Of a stretch of 64,000 bases of DNA, positions 1-11,284 are shown in pieces. Source of the stretch: Blastocladiella emersonii ATCC 22665 (taxonomy: Eukaryota > Blastocladiomycota > Blastocladiomycetes > Blastocladiales > Blastocladiaceae); assembly GCA_025594325.1 (NCBI GenBank), contig JANHCV010000014.1, forward strand, positions 186,001 to 250,000, given 5' to 3'. The notes beneath the pieces were generated by a model that was not told where the DNA came from, did not search any database, and saw only the letters and a program-made list of their open reading frames with translations. Both the position numbers and the translations under genes were made by a program. How positions within the stretch are numbered: the first letter of the stretch is position 1; the number at the start of each line of letters is the position of its first letter.

Positions 1-262
1 AAATTAGCCGGCGACGCTGCGTCCAAGAAGTACGACTCGGGCGACGAGAACCTCGCAGCGACGCGCGCCGCGCTGCAGGCGCAGCACCAGCCGCGTCAGG
101 AGTCGCTGCTGCCCGCCTACCACCAGGCCCCGCTCAAGTTCGCCGACCCGCACGACGCGCCCTGGCGCATGAAGGCCAAGGGCGCGGTGCGCGCCGTGCT
201 CAAGTGGACCCGCGCCCGCGCCTTCTTCCACTGGCGCATCCCGCCAAGGACCGCCTGCGCGA
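1..262 (+). pseudogene. ACC1: Acetyl-CoA carboxylase C-terminal fragment (partial, 5' end outside window)
   Basis: Frame 1 is open from the first base. It encodes a segment that matches the end of the carboxyltransferase domain of eukaryotic acetyl-CoA carboxylase: ESLLPAYHQAPLKFADPHD, then RMKAKGAVRAVLKW and ARAFFHWRI, which parallel the family's LLP.Y.Q..L.FADLHD, RM.AKGVI...L.W and ARRFFYWRLRR blocks. The enzyme makes malonyl-CoA for fatty acid synthesis. Just after HWRI the expected Arg-rich helix (KDRLRDRIL-like) continues only in the +1 frame, near position 245, so there is a 1-nt shift. The open frame then runs to a stop near 453 with no family similarity. The fragment may be a pseudogene end, or the functional gene may use a splice I did not find. 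Confidence 0.6.
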
Positions 263-1222
263 CCGCATCCTCGCTCCTCGCACTTCTTTTGCTACAGCGG
301 CGGGCGGATTCTCGCTTCGCCCGCCGTGTTCACGACCGCGGCCGCCCGCTCGATTATCGCCCTGCGCCCGTGCCGCGTGCAGCCCGCCCCGGACTCACCC
401 CCGTCGCTGACCGAGTACCTCGGCCGCTCGCGCGCAAGCACACGGACGGCTAGCGCGTGTGGTTTCCGCCGCATCATCCATTGGGCCCACACGCCCGCAC
501 TTGGCGATGGCCGCGGCCATCCTGCGCGGCCACAGCCACCGTTGGCGGCCATGAAGACCCGCAGGCGCGCACTCTCTCCTCTGCCACCTCGCCGCAACCC
601 ACTTCATCGCGCCAAGATTGCTTGCACGGCCGCGGGCCAGAATACACTCACCCATTACACTGCATCCGCTCGTGAGACCGTAGCACCAGCGCGCGCGAGC
701 GAGCGACTGACATGGCCTGCGACCTTCACACACTCGCTCGCGCACTGCTCACGCCCCCATCGTGCCGCGATCCGCGTCAAATCTGGCCCCAGCGCTGTGT
801 GCGCGCGCCGTCAGGGCGCAATCCGGGCCCAGTCGAGCCCTGACCACTCGCCGCCACGCCCTGATCTGGCCCTGAGCGCAGGATCTGGGGCGAATCCCGC
901 CCATTCCGCAGGATGCACGAACCCCAACGCGGGCGACGACAATCTGTGCGCGAGGCAACGGTGCGCCACGTCATGTCGCGGGTGTGAAGACTCGACGTGC
1001 TCAGAGTCACAACGCAGCTAGCACCGCAGCCGCAGCACGACGCGGCGTCGACCCCCTGCGGCTAACACCTGCGCAAGACGCGTCTGGTGCGACGGTTCGC
1101 CGCGCTGCCATGGGAATGGGAGGGCAGGCATCCCCTCCGCTCGCCCTAGCCGTGGTCGAGTCGCGTCTCATCGTCGAGCCGCGAGCTGGATGTGGTTCCG
1201 AGGAGCATCACTGTATTTCGGC
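263..1222. other. No confident gene; GC-rich sequence between the ACC fragment and POP7
   Basis: Several overlapping open frames occur here, as expected from base composition. Between about 285 and 545 one plus-strand reading looks mildly protein-like (SPAVFTTAAARSIIALRPC, then FRRIIHWAHTP), but I recognise no family and see no clear start or splice sites. It may be remnant coding sequence. Confidence 0.3.
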
Positions 1223-1915
1223 TCATGGTTTCGTACTCACCTGCTGCTCCGCCCCACGCTCGGCCTGCGACGCCGCTGCCGACACGCCCTGCAGCGCCGA
1301 GCTGAGGATCGCCTTCTTGGCTACCCGCACATGGATCGCCGACGACTGCCGCACGTCCATCTCGGGCTCCAGGTCCTCGTTCTCGTAGTCGAGCTCGTCC
1401 GCCAGCCGCACCGTGTCCGTCGTCACCTCGAGCGTGGCCGCGCCCAGGTACTGCTCCTGCAGCATCGTCGCGACGAGCGCCGCCCGCTCAATCGCCTTGC
1501 CGAGGCCGTGGATCACCACAAAGTTTTCTCTAAACACGTCGTGGTGGTGTGGGTGTGCCGTTGATGGGCGTTGAGTATAGCAGCGTACCCTTGCGTGTCG
1601 AGCATCTTGCGCGCGCGGGCGAGGTACGCGCGGACCGGCGTCGTCTTGTCCGTCGTCACGTAAATGTCAATCGGCGACGGCGACGCGCGCACCGGGTTCT
1701 TCTTGACGCGTTTGTCTACACAGTTCGGAGTTGTCGGTGGGGGGGGGGCTTTCGAGGGGGTAATGGGTGTCCTGAGACGCACGCTTCTCGTTGGCGTGCT
1801 CTGGCCGCGCTCGCTTCGGTGGCCGTTCCCGCTTCGACTGTTTGGCGGACTCTGTCTTCGGTTCGGCTGCATCCGCCGAGCGAGTTGCACGTGGTGGCAT
1901 CGTTGTCTGCTTCAT
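1223..1915 (-). CDS. POP7: RNase P/MRP protein subunit POP7 (Rpp20), Alba-like fold
   Basis: Three exons on the minus strand: 1915-1783, 1715-1589 and 1529-1223. They are separated by introns of 67 nt (GTGCGT...TGTAG) and 59 nt (GTACGC...TTTAG). The spliced product is 188 residues. The core matches Rpp20/Pop7: SPIDIYVTTDKTTPVRAYL, ARARKMLDTQG, the diagnostic FVVIHGLGKAIERA, LGAATLEVTTDTVRLADEL and SSAIHVRVAKK. Pop7 pairs with Pop6 and binds the RNA of RNase P and RNase MRP, acting in tRNA 5' maturation and rRNA processing in the nucleus. The N-terminal ~45 residues are basic and probably disordered (RPPKRARPEHANEK), and the C-terminal tail is Ala-rich. The start at 1915 was chosen because it joins in frame through the first intron. 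The first intron contains a G run on the plus strand near 1740. Confidence 0.85.
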
Positions 1916-2597
1916 GGAGGGTCGAGGGGTAGAGTGGCAGGGTCTTTGAGCGCGACTGACGAGCTGAGCTGGGGCAAACCGGCCGGTCCGGTCACCCGGA
2001 AACCACATGATTGATCGACGCGTCTCTCAGCGCTGCACCGTCCTCGTTCGACAGTTTCTTCGAAAGACCACAACGTTGATGTTTACACTTGACAGCTGAT
2101 CTCGGCGCAAGATCGACAGAGAGGAACACGAGACTGTTCGAGGTTCCTGCGATTCGCAGCCTGCATAAGAACGCTGAAAAGGCCCCGGTGCTCACCGCCG
2201 TAAGCTTTCCAGCTAAAGCGAAGCCTGCGTTACATTTGCAAAGGCTTTAGCTGAAAAGTTTCTGTTTGGCTGCGGCCTTGACTTGGCGAACGCGCTGATG
2301 CGTGGCTCGCCCCGCCAACGATGATAGCCGTCATGCATGCGGCCACTGTTTGTGATTGCACATTTAATGCTACTGAGCTTGGCAGTGACCCGTAGCCCAA
2401 ACCGCTCATTAAAGGCAGCGGCAACTATCCCTCAAATACGCTCCTGTAACCGTGCGGACGTTGAGCCTCCCGGAGAAATGTCGTTACATGTACATGCGAT
2501 CAGGGTCAGGACAAGGAGGGAGAGCGGTGACGCAGAAAGAGCGAAATGCATCGAGGAAAGCAAAATCAACAAATCACAACAACAACCATCAAACCCA
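1916..2597. other. Intergenic region with an imperfect hairpin
   Basis: No gene is supported. A 10-bp inverted repeat, CAGCTAAAGC at 2210-2219 and GCTTTAGCTG at 2244-2253, could form a stem with a 24-nt loop, and the flanks extend it imperfectly. The right part is AT-richer and probably holds the 3' flank of family gene A. Confidence 0.35.
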
Positions 2598-5256
2598 TCA
2601 AGCAGCAGGTGCGATCATCCCTTGGAACAAAGTCGGAATGCCGCGCAGCTCGTATTCGGCACGCAGCAGCTCGATGAGCTCGGGATTGTGGGTGAGATCA
2701 CCGATCGCGTCCGCGACTTCTGTCATCCACTCGTCGCACTGGACCTCGCCGAAGCGCGAGTTGTCGATGATCACGCGCACGGCGTCAAGAACCTCTGTCG
2801 GCGACCAAACGCCCTCGAGCGCGCCAGGCGGAAGGATTCGCCAGACGTTGCGTGGGCTCGACGCGCGCAGCTGCGCGAGGTTGCGGACGAGAACCTCCGG
2901 GTTGGTCCGGTGTAGCCCGTCGATGATCCACGCGACGTCGGACCCGGGGGCCGCGCACACCAGTCAAGAGCTCGCCGCGGCAAAGAAAGTCGGCCATGAT
3001 CAGCGACTCGCTCGAGAACACGGTGCCGCGAAGCTCGGCCTGGATCGCGGCGCGCGTCAGCGTGTTGGGAATCTTGGTCAGCGCGACGCGGATCGCGCAC
3101 TGCCACGGCTTCCACGCCGGGTCCGGGAGGTCGGCGGGTGCCACGTTCGTCACCGCAGCAGGGATTGCGCGCGGGGTGATGACGCGAGAAAAGCCCGCAG
3201 TCGGGATGGCGGGAGACGCGGCGAGCAAGGCTGGCGTGTGAAAGCGGCACGGGAGACTCGCCATAAATGCTTCGACGGTCCAGCAATGAGGTGCGGCGCG
3301 AGCAGCCGGCGAGAAGAGGAGGCCAAAGTCGGAGCGAGGCGACGTGATGCTGCCTGCGCCCGCGGTGTTCGCGAGGCAGCGTGTCGAGCGCGTACTCGAA
3401 CGTCAAGTTGTCGCACAGCAAGGCCACGACGAGCCGCGCAAAGGTGGGCGCACACGACTCGTCGACGCGCTCCAGCAGCAGGAGGTGCAGGTCGCTCCCG
3501 TAGGCACGGAACGTGTCCGTGTGCGCGTCGATGAACAGCAGCACGTCGTTGAGGATCCCAATGTCGTTGAGTGTAGCGAGGCAGTCCGACTGCGCGAGCA
3601 CGAGGCATGGGTCGAATTCGAGGGAAAGCGCGAGCCGGATAATCTCGTCGAGTCGCGACAGAAGCAAGGAAGACTTGGTCGGCGCAGCCCAGTGCCAGTA
3701 GTCGTACACGTCGAGCGAGTCCTCGCCGAGGGCAAAGGCCGTGTTGCCGCCGCCACTGAAGCTGAGCCCGAGCACGGCACACGCCACTAGAATAAGTTGA
3801 GGAGGAGGAAAATGCGCAATGAGTTAGTCCCCGTCGTACGAGCTTTACGTCGATACAGAGAAGACGTACCAAAGGCAAGCAGCTCGGCCTTGTACTGCGA
3901 AAAGCAGCTCGCACTAGCAAAGTCCCGAGCGCCGGCCGGATCTGTGAAGAGGAGGAGCACGAGTAGATGCGGAGCCGTGCTGTTGTCGATCAGGCCAAGG
4001 TCGGCGAGCCAGATAAGCGTCGACCCGTGGCCCTCGATCTCGCCGGTCTCGAGAATCTGGTCGATGCTGGTGCCGCGGTCCTGCAGCACATAGTGGGTGA
4101 TGGCGCGCAAGTGATCGAAGTGGATCTCGTCATGCTCGTAAATCCGCTTGTCAAACTTGTCGAACAGCTCCAAGAGCACGGGTCCGCCGCACTTGCCGCA
4201 AAGCACGAGCGCAACCGAGAAGGTCCGCTTGGTGTCGTGCTCGTCCGAGTCCACGAGGAACCACTTGAGCGTCGAGATGATGCGGTCGAAGGGAAGCGAT
4301 TGGTCGCACGACGCCGACATGAGCTTGAAGAGGCCACCATGAAACAATTTGCGTCGAAACTGGCCCACGTTGAAGCCGTACTTGGTATCGGTGACGATCG
4401 AGAGCATGTTGGGGCGCCACCACTTGAGACACGCAAGCGCGAGGACCTCGACGATGGTCATGCGCGCGCGCTCGTGCTCCGACTCGAAGCAATCTCGTTG
4501 ATATCGGTGTCGCCGCCCTCGTCATCGGTGGTATCGACGTCGACGCGGTGGCTGAGGTAAGCTTGGGTAACGCCGTCGCGCCATTCGAGATCGAGCGGCG
4601 CCCAGTCGGCCACTTGGAGACTGTGCTGAAGGAAGCGCTTGTCGGAAGCCAAAAAATCGAGCGTAAGGATCAGACAGGCGCCGTTGCCAGTCGCAGTAAC
4701 GTAGAGCGCGAGCTGGTACGGCAGGTAGAAGTTTTTGACGTGCGAGAGGGTGGGCACAAAGTCGTTGCCGTCGCCGCCGCCAGCGAGCAGAGTGAGCGGC
4801 CACTCGGACATGTCGGCGGTCGTCAGGTCGTCGGGAAGGCAAGGCGCAACGCGCTCGAAGAGGCGGGCGAGCATCGGCGCATTAAACACGTCAGGACCGT
4901 GAAGCCAGAATCCGCGATCGACGATACGAGACTCGGCGTCGGCCGCCGCGGCACGAGCGCGATGACGCAGGTACGGCGTAAGCGGCATCGAGTTGTGGAT
5001 TGAGAGCGTGTTGCCAAAAGCACCGCCGCCACCGTTGGGCCCGGACACGGCGGTCAAGCAAGTCAAGCGCCAGATCCACTGCACCCACTGCTTGCCGACG
5101 AGCTCGGCAAAGTCGCGAGTGGCGGCCGCAACGGCCGACCGCGGCGTGGCGAGCATGAGGATGTTGGACGAGAGCTCGGCGGGGAGGTCGCCCAGTCCGA
5201 GCGGCGCGGGAAGAGTCGAGGGAGCGGGTCCGTCGCCGTCTAGTAAATGGTTTCAT
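2598..5256 (-). pseudogene. Family copy A: F-box-like ~800-residue protein, frame-broken
   Basis: This is a minus-strand member of the multicopy family (compare 16386-18891). The F-box-like segment GDLPAELSSNILMLATPRS lies near 5190-5140. The middle block LALACLKWW lies near 4440 and is shared with gene I at 32828. The conserved family intron is present (GTACGT...TTCTAG, about 3787-3869). The C-terminal block VAWIIDGLHRTNPEVLVRN through ELLRAEYELRG ends at 2598. The frame changes without splice signals near 5200 (between the probable ATG at 5256 and the F-box), near 4460, near 3390 and near 2960. These breaks make it a likely pseudogene; sequencing indels are an alternative. A TATA-like element lies about 40 bp upstream. 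Confidence 0.7.
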
Positions 5257-5293
5257 GGTTTCGATTGCGTGTTACATTCGGGGGGCAGCGGCG

Positions 5294-5301
5294 CCTTATA
5301 T
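5294..5301 (-). promoter_or_regulatory. TATA-like element (ATATAAGG) of family copy A
   Basis: ATATAAGG on the minus strand lies about 40 bp upstream of the ATG at 5256. The surrounding CGC...CTCATATAA resembles the sequence before family gene I near 32758-32769, so A and I appear to share a promoter type different from the TCAGCTGA-motif promoters of other members. Confidence 0.4.
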
Positions 5302-6014
5302 GAGCGGCGCGTCCCCAAAGTGATGGGAGTCACTGATCGGCGCAAGCCTGACCCACGCGACCGCGCGCGTTCGTCGATCCGTCCCCATCCTTCCTGCGAT
5401 CTCCTTGGGCCATCGCTGGCTGCCGTCCTTGGGTGTCGCGCCCGACAGGAGCGGGAGTGACCACGACGGCGGCCACAGTGGCGAGCAACCGCCGAGGCGG
5501 ATCCCAGCGGGTGCTCAGTCGCGTCGAGGTCGCTGTCCACCCACATGGTCAGTGAGCACTCTGGAAGGCCTGTCAGCGGATCCGCGTTGAGGTTTATGTT
5601 GCGCGAGACACGTCGGGTAGATGCGAGCGATCCGAAAACGCTGCTCAGATGCCCGTCTGATGTACTGCTGCGTGCATTCGTTGCGCGAGCGAGTTGAATG
5701 ACGATACAGAGTACGGTCTCGCAAGACTCGGTCTCGATCTCGCGCGTTGAACATCAAGTGCCCGCGGCACGGCGGTCGACTGACCGGCGGGCGAGCAGGC
5801 GAGCAACGGCGGTGAGCCGAAGCGATGAGATGTGAGCGGTCCGGCCCTCACTCGGCTGCTCTGCTTGCACGCGCGCATGCAGCGCGCGGGCGTCGCCATG
5901 CGAAACTCTGCAGAGCGCGGGGAACAGCTGTGACACGAGAGAACGATGAGATGTATGAACGACCAAACTGCTGCGCGACGCGCTCCCCCCTCACACCCGC
6001 CCACTCGAGCTCGC
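5302..6014. other. Intergenic region between family copy A and PGM
   Basis: No gene is supported. Reading frames here are short or run antisense into neighbours. The stretch holds the 5' flank of copy A and the 3' flank of PGM. Confidence 0.4.
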
Positions 6015-7712
6015 TCAAGTGATGACGGTCGGCTCCTTGCGGCCCGTGTACTTCTCGAGCTCAGCGACGCCGAGCGCCGCGTCGATGAGCGGCTTGAGGG
6101 CGACCTGCGGGTCGAGCTTGGTCTTGTTCGCGTCGTACGCCTCGACGTACATGCGGACCGTGGCGCCCTGCGACCCGGTGCCCGAGAGGCGGAACACGAC
6201 GCGCGACCCGTCGGCGAACACGGCGAACACGCCCTGCTTGGTCGACACGCTGCCGTCAACGGGGTCCGTGTACGCGAAATCGCCCGACTTGGCGATCGTG
6301 TACGGCCCCACGGCGGTGCCGACGGCAGAGGGCGAGCACCACCGCGCGCGCAGGGCGTCGACCATGGCGGCAGCGCCCGCCGCGTCCACCTCCTCGTAGT
6401 CGTAGCGCGAAAAGTAGTTGCGGCCAAACGACGCGTAAAAGTCGTCGAGGACCGCCTGCAGCGACACGTCGGCCCACCCGGCGTTGGCCGCGGCCGCGAG
6501 GATGCTGAGCCAGGCGACGATCGCCCACAGGCCGTCCTTTTCGCGAATGTGGTCGGACCCCGTGCCGAACGACTCCTCGCCGCAGATGCTGAGTCGGCCC
6601 GCGTCCATGAGGTTCCCAAAGAACTTCCACCCGGTCGGCACCTCGTAGCACGTGAGCCCGCGGGCCGCCGCGACGCGGTCGAGCGCCTGGCTCGTCGGCA
6701 TGCTGCGTGCGACGCCCTTGACACCGGTGCGGCGGAAGTAGGGGATGGCGCGCTCGGCCCAGTGCGCGATGACGGCGACCGAGTCGGACGGGTTGACGAA
6801 CGTGCCGTTGCGGCCAATGATCATGTTGCGGTCGCCGTCGCCGTCGCTGGCCGCGGCAAAGTCGATGTTCTCGGCGGCAACGCGGTCGACGCGCTCGTGC
6901 GCGTACGTCAGGTTCGGGTCCGGGTGGCCGCCCCCGAAATCGGGCAGCGGGACCGCGTTCATGACCGAGGTCGCGGGCAGGCCGAGCGCATCCACAAAGA
7001 TGGCCTTGCCGTAGGGCCCGGTCACGCCGTGCATGGCGTCGAACAGCACCGTGAACTGCGGGCGCGCGGCGAGGAAGGCGCGGATCGCGTCGAAGTCGAA
7101 GATGTCCTGCAGCAGGGCGACGTAGTCGGCGACCGAGTCGACGACCTCGACGGCGAACCCGGGCGCGACGTCGTGGGTGCCGATCTTGCTCAGGTCGACG
7201 GGCGGGACGTCGGCCACGTTGTACGAGGACAGCGTCTTGGAGTGCTCGAAGATGGCGTCGGTGACGGCCTCGGGGGCGGGCCCGCCGTTGCTGACGTTGT
7301 ACTTGATGCCGAAGTCGTTGTCGGGCCCGCCCGGGTTGTGCGAGGCCGTGAGCAGGATGCCGCCGACGGCTTTGCGCTTGCGGATCAGGTTGGACGCGGC
7401 GGGCGTCGACAGGATGCCGTGCTGGCCGACGACGAGGCGCGCGACCTTGCCCGAGGCGGCGGCGAGCGACACGATCTTCTGCACGGCCTCGGGCACGTAG
7501 AACCGGCCGTCGCCGCCGACGACGAGCGTGTGCTTGGCGGGCGCGTCGGGCGCGGGCGCCGGGACCGCGGCCAGGATGCTCGCGACGAACGTCTCGGTGT
7601 AGTGCGGCTGCTGGAACACCTTGACGCGCTTGCGCAGGCCCGACGTGCCCGGCTTCTGGTCCGTGAAGGGGACCGCGGCGACGGTCTTGATGCTGATGGG
7701 GGTCGATGCCAT
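6015..7712 (-). CDS. PGM: Phosphoglucomutase (alpha-D-phosphohexomutase family)
   Basis: A single uninterrupted 565-residue frame, close to the usual length of about 560. The enzyme interconverts glucose 1-phosphate and glucose 6-phosphate in the cytosol, linking glycolysis to glycogen, trehalose and UDP-glucose synthesis. All hallmark motifs are present: the active-site phosphoserine loop TASHNPGG (Ser about 124), the Mg-binding loop DGDGDRN (about 290-296), the sugar-binding CGEESFGTGSDHIREKDG (about 377-394) and the C-terminal phosphate-binding RLSGTGSQGATVR. The start at 7712 (MASTPISIKTV) is the first Met that fits the family N-terminus. The frame stays open upstream but with no family similarity. 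It is divergent from the MAU2-like gene, with about 240 bp between the starts. A 1,105-codon open frame on the opposite strand is an artefact of GC bias. Confidence 0.96.
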   Translation of the reverse strand: MASTPISIKTVAAVPFTDQKPGTSGLRKRVKVFQQPHYTETFVASILAAVPAPAPDAPAKHTLVVGGDGRFYVPEAVQKIVSLAAASGKVARLVVGQHGILSTPAASNLIRKRKAVGGILLTASHNPGGPDNDFGIKYNVSNGGPAPEAVTDAIFEHSKTLSSYNVADVPPVDLSKIGTHDVAPGFAVEVVDSVADYVALLQDIFDFDAIRAFLAARPQFTVLFDAMHGVTGPYGKAIFVDALGLPATSVMNAVPLPDFGGGHPDPNLTYAHERVDRVAAENIDFAAASDGDGDRNMIIGRNGTFVNPSDSVAVIAHWAERAIPYFRRTGVKGVARSMPTSQALDRVAAARGLTCYEVPTGWKFFGNLMDAGRLSICGEESFGTGSDHIREKDGLWAIVAWLSILAAAANAGWADVSLQAVLDDFYASFGRNYFSRYDYEEVDAAGAAAMVDALRARWCSPSAVGTAVGPYTIAKSGDFAYTDPVDGSVSTKQGVFAVFADGSRVVFRLSGTGSQGATVRMYVEAYDANKTKLDPQVALKPLIDAALGVAELEKYTGRKEPTVIT

Positions 7713-7949
7713 GGTTTTGGGGGGAGTGTTGGGGGAGCGGGAGAGAGAGCGCGGGCCGCGGGAAGGCCGGCCCCTCTTATCGAGCGCCGGGCAACGTGGC
7801 GGCGACGCAGGCGGCGGCGACGCGCGCGGCGAGATGAGTGGGCGTCGGTCGCGTTGGACGCGTTGCAAACCGCACGGAAACCGCCGTTTCGCCCCGCACG
7901 TGCGCTGCTCTTCCGTCCTCGTCCTCATCATCATCCCTCGTCACACACC

Positions 7950-9989
7950 ATGAATGCACCCCCGCTAGTCCATGCAACGTCGGCCGGCCCCCCTCCGCCG
8001 GCGCAGGCCGCGGTGACGAAGCTGCACGCGCTCGCGCTCGTGTACCTGCACCAGGCGCGCGCCGCGGCGTGCAACACCGCGTACCTCGTCCAACCCGTCT
8101 CGGCGCCCGCCAACGAGTCGCTCGCGCCCGCCAGCGCCGCGCACTGGTTCCGTCTGGGCGTCGCGTGCCTCGAGTCGGCGTCCCGCTCGACGGCGGCGGG
8201 GATCGACGCGCCCTTAGCGCTCGAGAACCGCCTTCTCGTCGTGCGCGCCGTGGCCGAGTTTGCGCCCACCGACGCCGCGGCGGCGCAGCTCGCCCTGACC
8301 GCCCTCGCGCGCGCCGACTCGCTCGCGGCACGGCTGCCCGTCGGCGCGGACCGGCGGTTCGAGCTGGCGCAGGCGCGCGGCGCGTTCCTCACTGCCTCAG
8401 GCCGCGCGGCACAGGCGATCCCGGTCCTGACGTCGGCCGTCGACGAGGCGCGCGCGCTGGGGCGCGTCGGGTGGTCGGTGCGTCTCGCGGTACAGGCGGC
8501 GGACGCGATGAAGTGGGACGCGGCGACCGGGTACTGGCGGACCGCGGTGCTCCCGGCGTGCCAGGCCGCGCCCGGCGAGTGTCCCGTGCTCGCCCTCGAC
8601 GCGACGCTGCGGCTCGCGCACCGCGCGCTCGCGGACCCGAAGCTCAAGAGCATGGCCGACGCGGTGAGGTCGTTTGCGGCGCTCGCGGATTACTTTGACC
8701 AGATCGCTGCCGGGCCGATGCCCGCGGGGCTCGGTGGGGTCCCGCCGCGCCCGCTCGTCCTGCACATGAAGGTGCTGCGCGTCCTCGCCGCGGTCGCGGC
8801 TGACGACACGGACCGCGCCGCGGTGCTCGCGCAGGAGATGCTGCAGCTCGCCAACACGCCCACTACCCCGACTTCGGGAGACACGAACGTGCGCGTGTCC
8901 GAGGACGGCGCCGCCGTCGAGGTCACGGTGACCGACCTCTCGATGCCGCTGCTGCCCATGGACCCGACCCGCCCGCGCACCTCGCGCCTGCGCCTCGGCA
9001 CGCTCAACGCGCACGAGCTCAACGTCGCCGTGTTTCTCGCTGCCGGGTGCGTCAACGCGCCGGCCGCGGCGGGCGCGCGTGCGCGCGCGTTTTACCGCCG
9101 CGGGTACGTGTACCTGCTGCAGAATTTCGCGGCGATCCGGGTGCCGGAGCTCCAGGCGGTGTTGCTGCATCACCTGTTCGATATGTCGGTCGCGGTCGGC
9201 GATCTGGATGTTGCTGCCGAGGTACGTTTTTGGTTGTGGGAGTTTGGTGGCGGCGGCGACTAACTCGTGGAAATGTAGTGCCTCGAGCAGCTCGCGTACC
9301 TCCCGACGCCCTCGCCCACCTACGCGCTGCACCTCGCCCTCGGCGCCTTCTACACCGCCGCGAACCTGCCCGCGCGCGCGCTCGCGCACTACGACGCGGC
9401 GCTATCGGACCCGCTGACCCCGCGGGACGCGCGCGACCTGGCCTCGCTGCACCTCGCCCTCCTCCTCCGGTTCGCCCTCGACGACACCCCGGCCGCGACG
9501 CGCGTCCTGGACCCCGTGCACCCGACCCACCCGGCCCTCGCGGCCGTCCGGTCCCTCCTCCTCGCGACCGCGACCGCGTCGGCCAACACCGCGATCGTGG
9601 CGCAAAAGCAGCAAGTCCTGTCGGCGCTCCGCGACGTCGCCGCCCACGCGCTCCCGCGAACCCTCGCGCTCGCGCTTGCCGGGACCGTGTACGCGGGGAC
9701 GCACGCGGCGGGGGACGCGGCAGCCGCGTGGGCGAGCGCGCGGGCGGCCGCGGGGGAGGCGGTGGTTGGCGGGAGTACGCCGGGCGTCGCGTGGGGCGGG
9801 GTTGCGGCGGCGTGTTGTGATGCGCATGTCGAGGTGTTAAGGCTGGGCGGACAGGAGGGCGGAGTGAGCGTGGATGAGGAGACGCGTGCGTGGATCGCGG
9901 CGCAGCGGGCGGCCGAGGCGCAGAGGCCCCGCGACGAGGTGGTCAGGGCGGCGGTGGCGCGGGTCGAGGCGTTGCGGGTCGTGGGTTGA
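7950..9989 (+). CDS. MAU2: Probable cohesin-loader subunit MAU2/SCC4 (TPR-like helical protein)
   Basis: Two exons, 7950-9221 and 9279-9989, flank a 57-nt phase-0 intron (GTACGT...TGTAG), giving 660 residues. The protein is almost wholly helical and Ala/Leu-rich, with TPR-like helical pairs throughout. Examples are HWFRLGVACLESA (about 68), LALENRLLVVRAVAEFA, ALARADSLAARLP and the AVDEARALGRVGWSVRLAVQAAD stretch near 170. After the intron comes YALHLALGAFYTAANLPARA. This order resembles the Cohesin_load (MAU2/Scc4) family, which partners Scc2/NIPBL to load cohesin on chromatin. The similarity is one of pattern rather than of diagnostic residues, so another TPR protein remains possible. Its 3' end is only 25 bp from that of convergent TRP4. 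Confidence 0.6.
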
Positions 9990-10014
9990 ATAGGATGATT
10001 GTATTGTACAACTA

Positions 10015-11163
10015 CTACGACTGCTGCGGCGAAGACGCGCGCGACTCGGTAAAGGTGCGGAACCCGTCGAGGACCTGCTTCACCCGTCCCTGGTACACGG
10101 CGTCGAGGGCAAGCTTGACGCCCTCCCCGAAACTCTCAGCGCGCCCCGCGAGGTAGATGAGCGCCGCAGCGTTGAGCGCGACGTAGGCCACGATCGGGTG
10201 GTCGCGCGGGAGCTCCCCCTGCACGAGCGTGGCGAGGATGCCCGCGTTGTACGCCTTGTCGCCGCCGCGGACCGCGGCCAGCGGGTACGTCGGCAACCCA
10301 AAGTCCTTGGGCTGGATCGTCATCTCGGTGACGCTCCCGTCCTCCCCCAAAACCCACACGTCGGTCGGCCCCGCGGGCGAGATCTCGTCGAGCCCCTCGT
10401 GCCCGCACACGACGAGGGCGCGGCGCACGCCCATCAGGGCCAAGGTGCGCGCGACGAGCGGGGCGACGGACCGGTGGTAGACGCCGATGACGGCGCGGTG
10501 CGGGTTGGCCGGGTTGCTGAGCGGGCCGAGCACGTTGAAGATGGAGGGGATCCCGAGCTCGCGGCGCGTCGGCGCGACGTGGCGCATCGCCGGGTGGAAC
10601 GTCTGCGCGAACAGGAAGCAGAACCCGAGCTGTTGGAGGGCGGGCGCCACGTCCGCGGGCCCGAGCGCGGCGATCCGGCACCCGGCGGCTTCCAGGACGT
10701 CGGCCGACCCGCACGCCGACGACGACGCGCGGTTCCCGTGCTTGGCGACCGTGCACCCGGTGGCGGCCGCGACGAGGGCCGCGGTCGTCGACACGTTGAA
10801 CGTGTCGTGGCCGTCGCCTCCCGTGCCCACAATGTCCACGACCACCGCGTCAGAGGGGAGCAAGGACAGATCGACGGGCGTCGCGTGGCGCTGCATCTCG
10901 GTTGCGCACGCCGCGACGACGGCGGGGTCGGCGTCGAGCGCGTGCAGGCGCACGGCGACCAGGAACGCGGCGATCTGCGCGGGCGACGCCACGCCGTCGA
11001 GCATCGCGCCCAGGATCGCGGCCACGTCCGTCGGCGGCGTGCGCGGGGACAGGACCAGCGATTTGAGGCGCGACTTGAGCGCGGCTTTGGCGGCCGCGTC
11101 GGGCTTCTTGGACGGCGGCGGTGCGGCGAAGGCGGCGGCGGGGAGCAGTTGGTCCATGGTCAT
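10015..11163 (-). CDS. TRP4: Anthranilate phosphoribosyltransferase
   Basis: A single exon of 382 residues from 11163; a second in-frame ATG at 11157 has a stronger context (ACCATGG). The enzyme transfers phosphoribose from PRPP to anthranilate, the second step of tryptophan synthesis. Signature segments are DIVGTGGDGHDTFNVST (PRPP/Mg site), the KHGNR motif followed by SSACGSADVLEA, HPAMRHVAPTRRELG, and FNVLGPLSNPANP. The N-terminus carries a short Ala/Pro/Lys-rich lead of about 25 residues before the helical domain. It lies head to head with TRP5, which catalyses the last two steps of the pathway, with about 415 bp between the starts. Confidence 0.95.
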   Translation of the reverse strand: MTMDQLLPAAAFAAPPPSKKPDAAAKAALKSRLKSLVLSPRTPPTDVAAILGAMLDGVASPAQIAAFLVAVRLHALDADPAVVAACATEMQRHATPVDLSLLPSDAVVVDIVGTGGDGHDTFNVSTTAALVAAATGCTVAKHGNRASSSACGSADVLEAAGCRIAALGPADVAPALQQLGFCFLFAQTFHPAMRHVAPTRRELGIPSIFNVLGPLSNPANPHRAVIGVYHRSVAPLVARTLALMGVRRALVVCGHEGLDEISPAGPTDVWVLGEDGSVTEMTIQPKDFGLPTYPLAAVRGGDKAYNAGILATLVQGELPRDHPIVAYVALNAAALIYLAGRAESFGEGVKLALDAVYQGRVKQVLDGFRTFTESRASSPQQS

Positions 11164-11284
11164 TGTTACGTTCGTGATTCTATCGCGTGGCGATCGAGGC
11201 GAGGGGAGGGGAGAAGAGCGCGGGCTAGCTTTTGAAGGCGGGGAGGGCGGCGGGGCCGAGTCGCCGGGTGCCAAGGTAATTCGG

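Noticed and set aside
5946-9263. Plus-strand 1,105-codon open frame across PGM
   Set aside because: Its first two thirds are antisense to the intact PGM gene and have the Arg/Val/Asp-rich composition of a GC-bias shadow. Only the part from 7950 is real.
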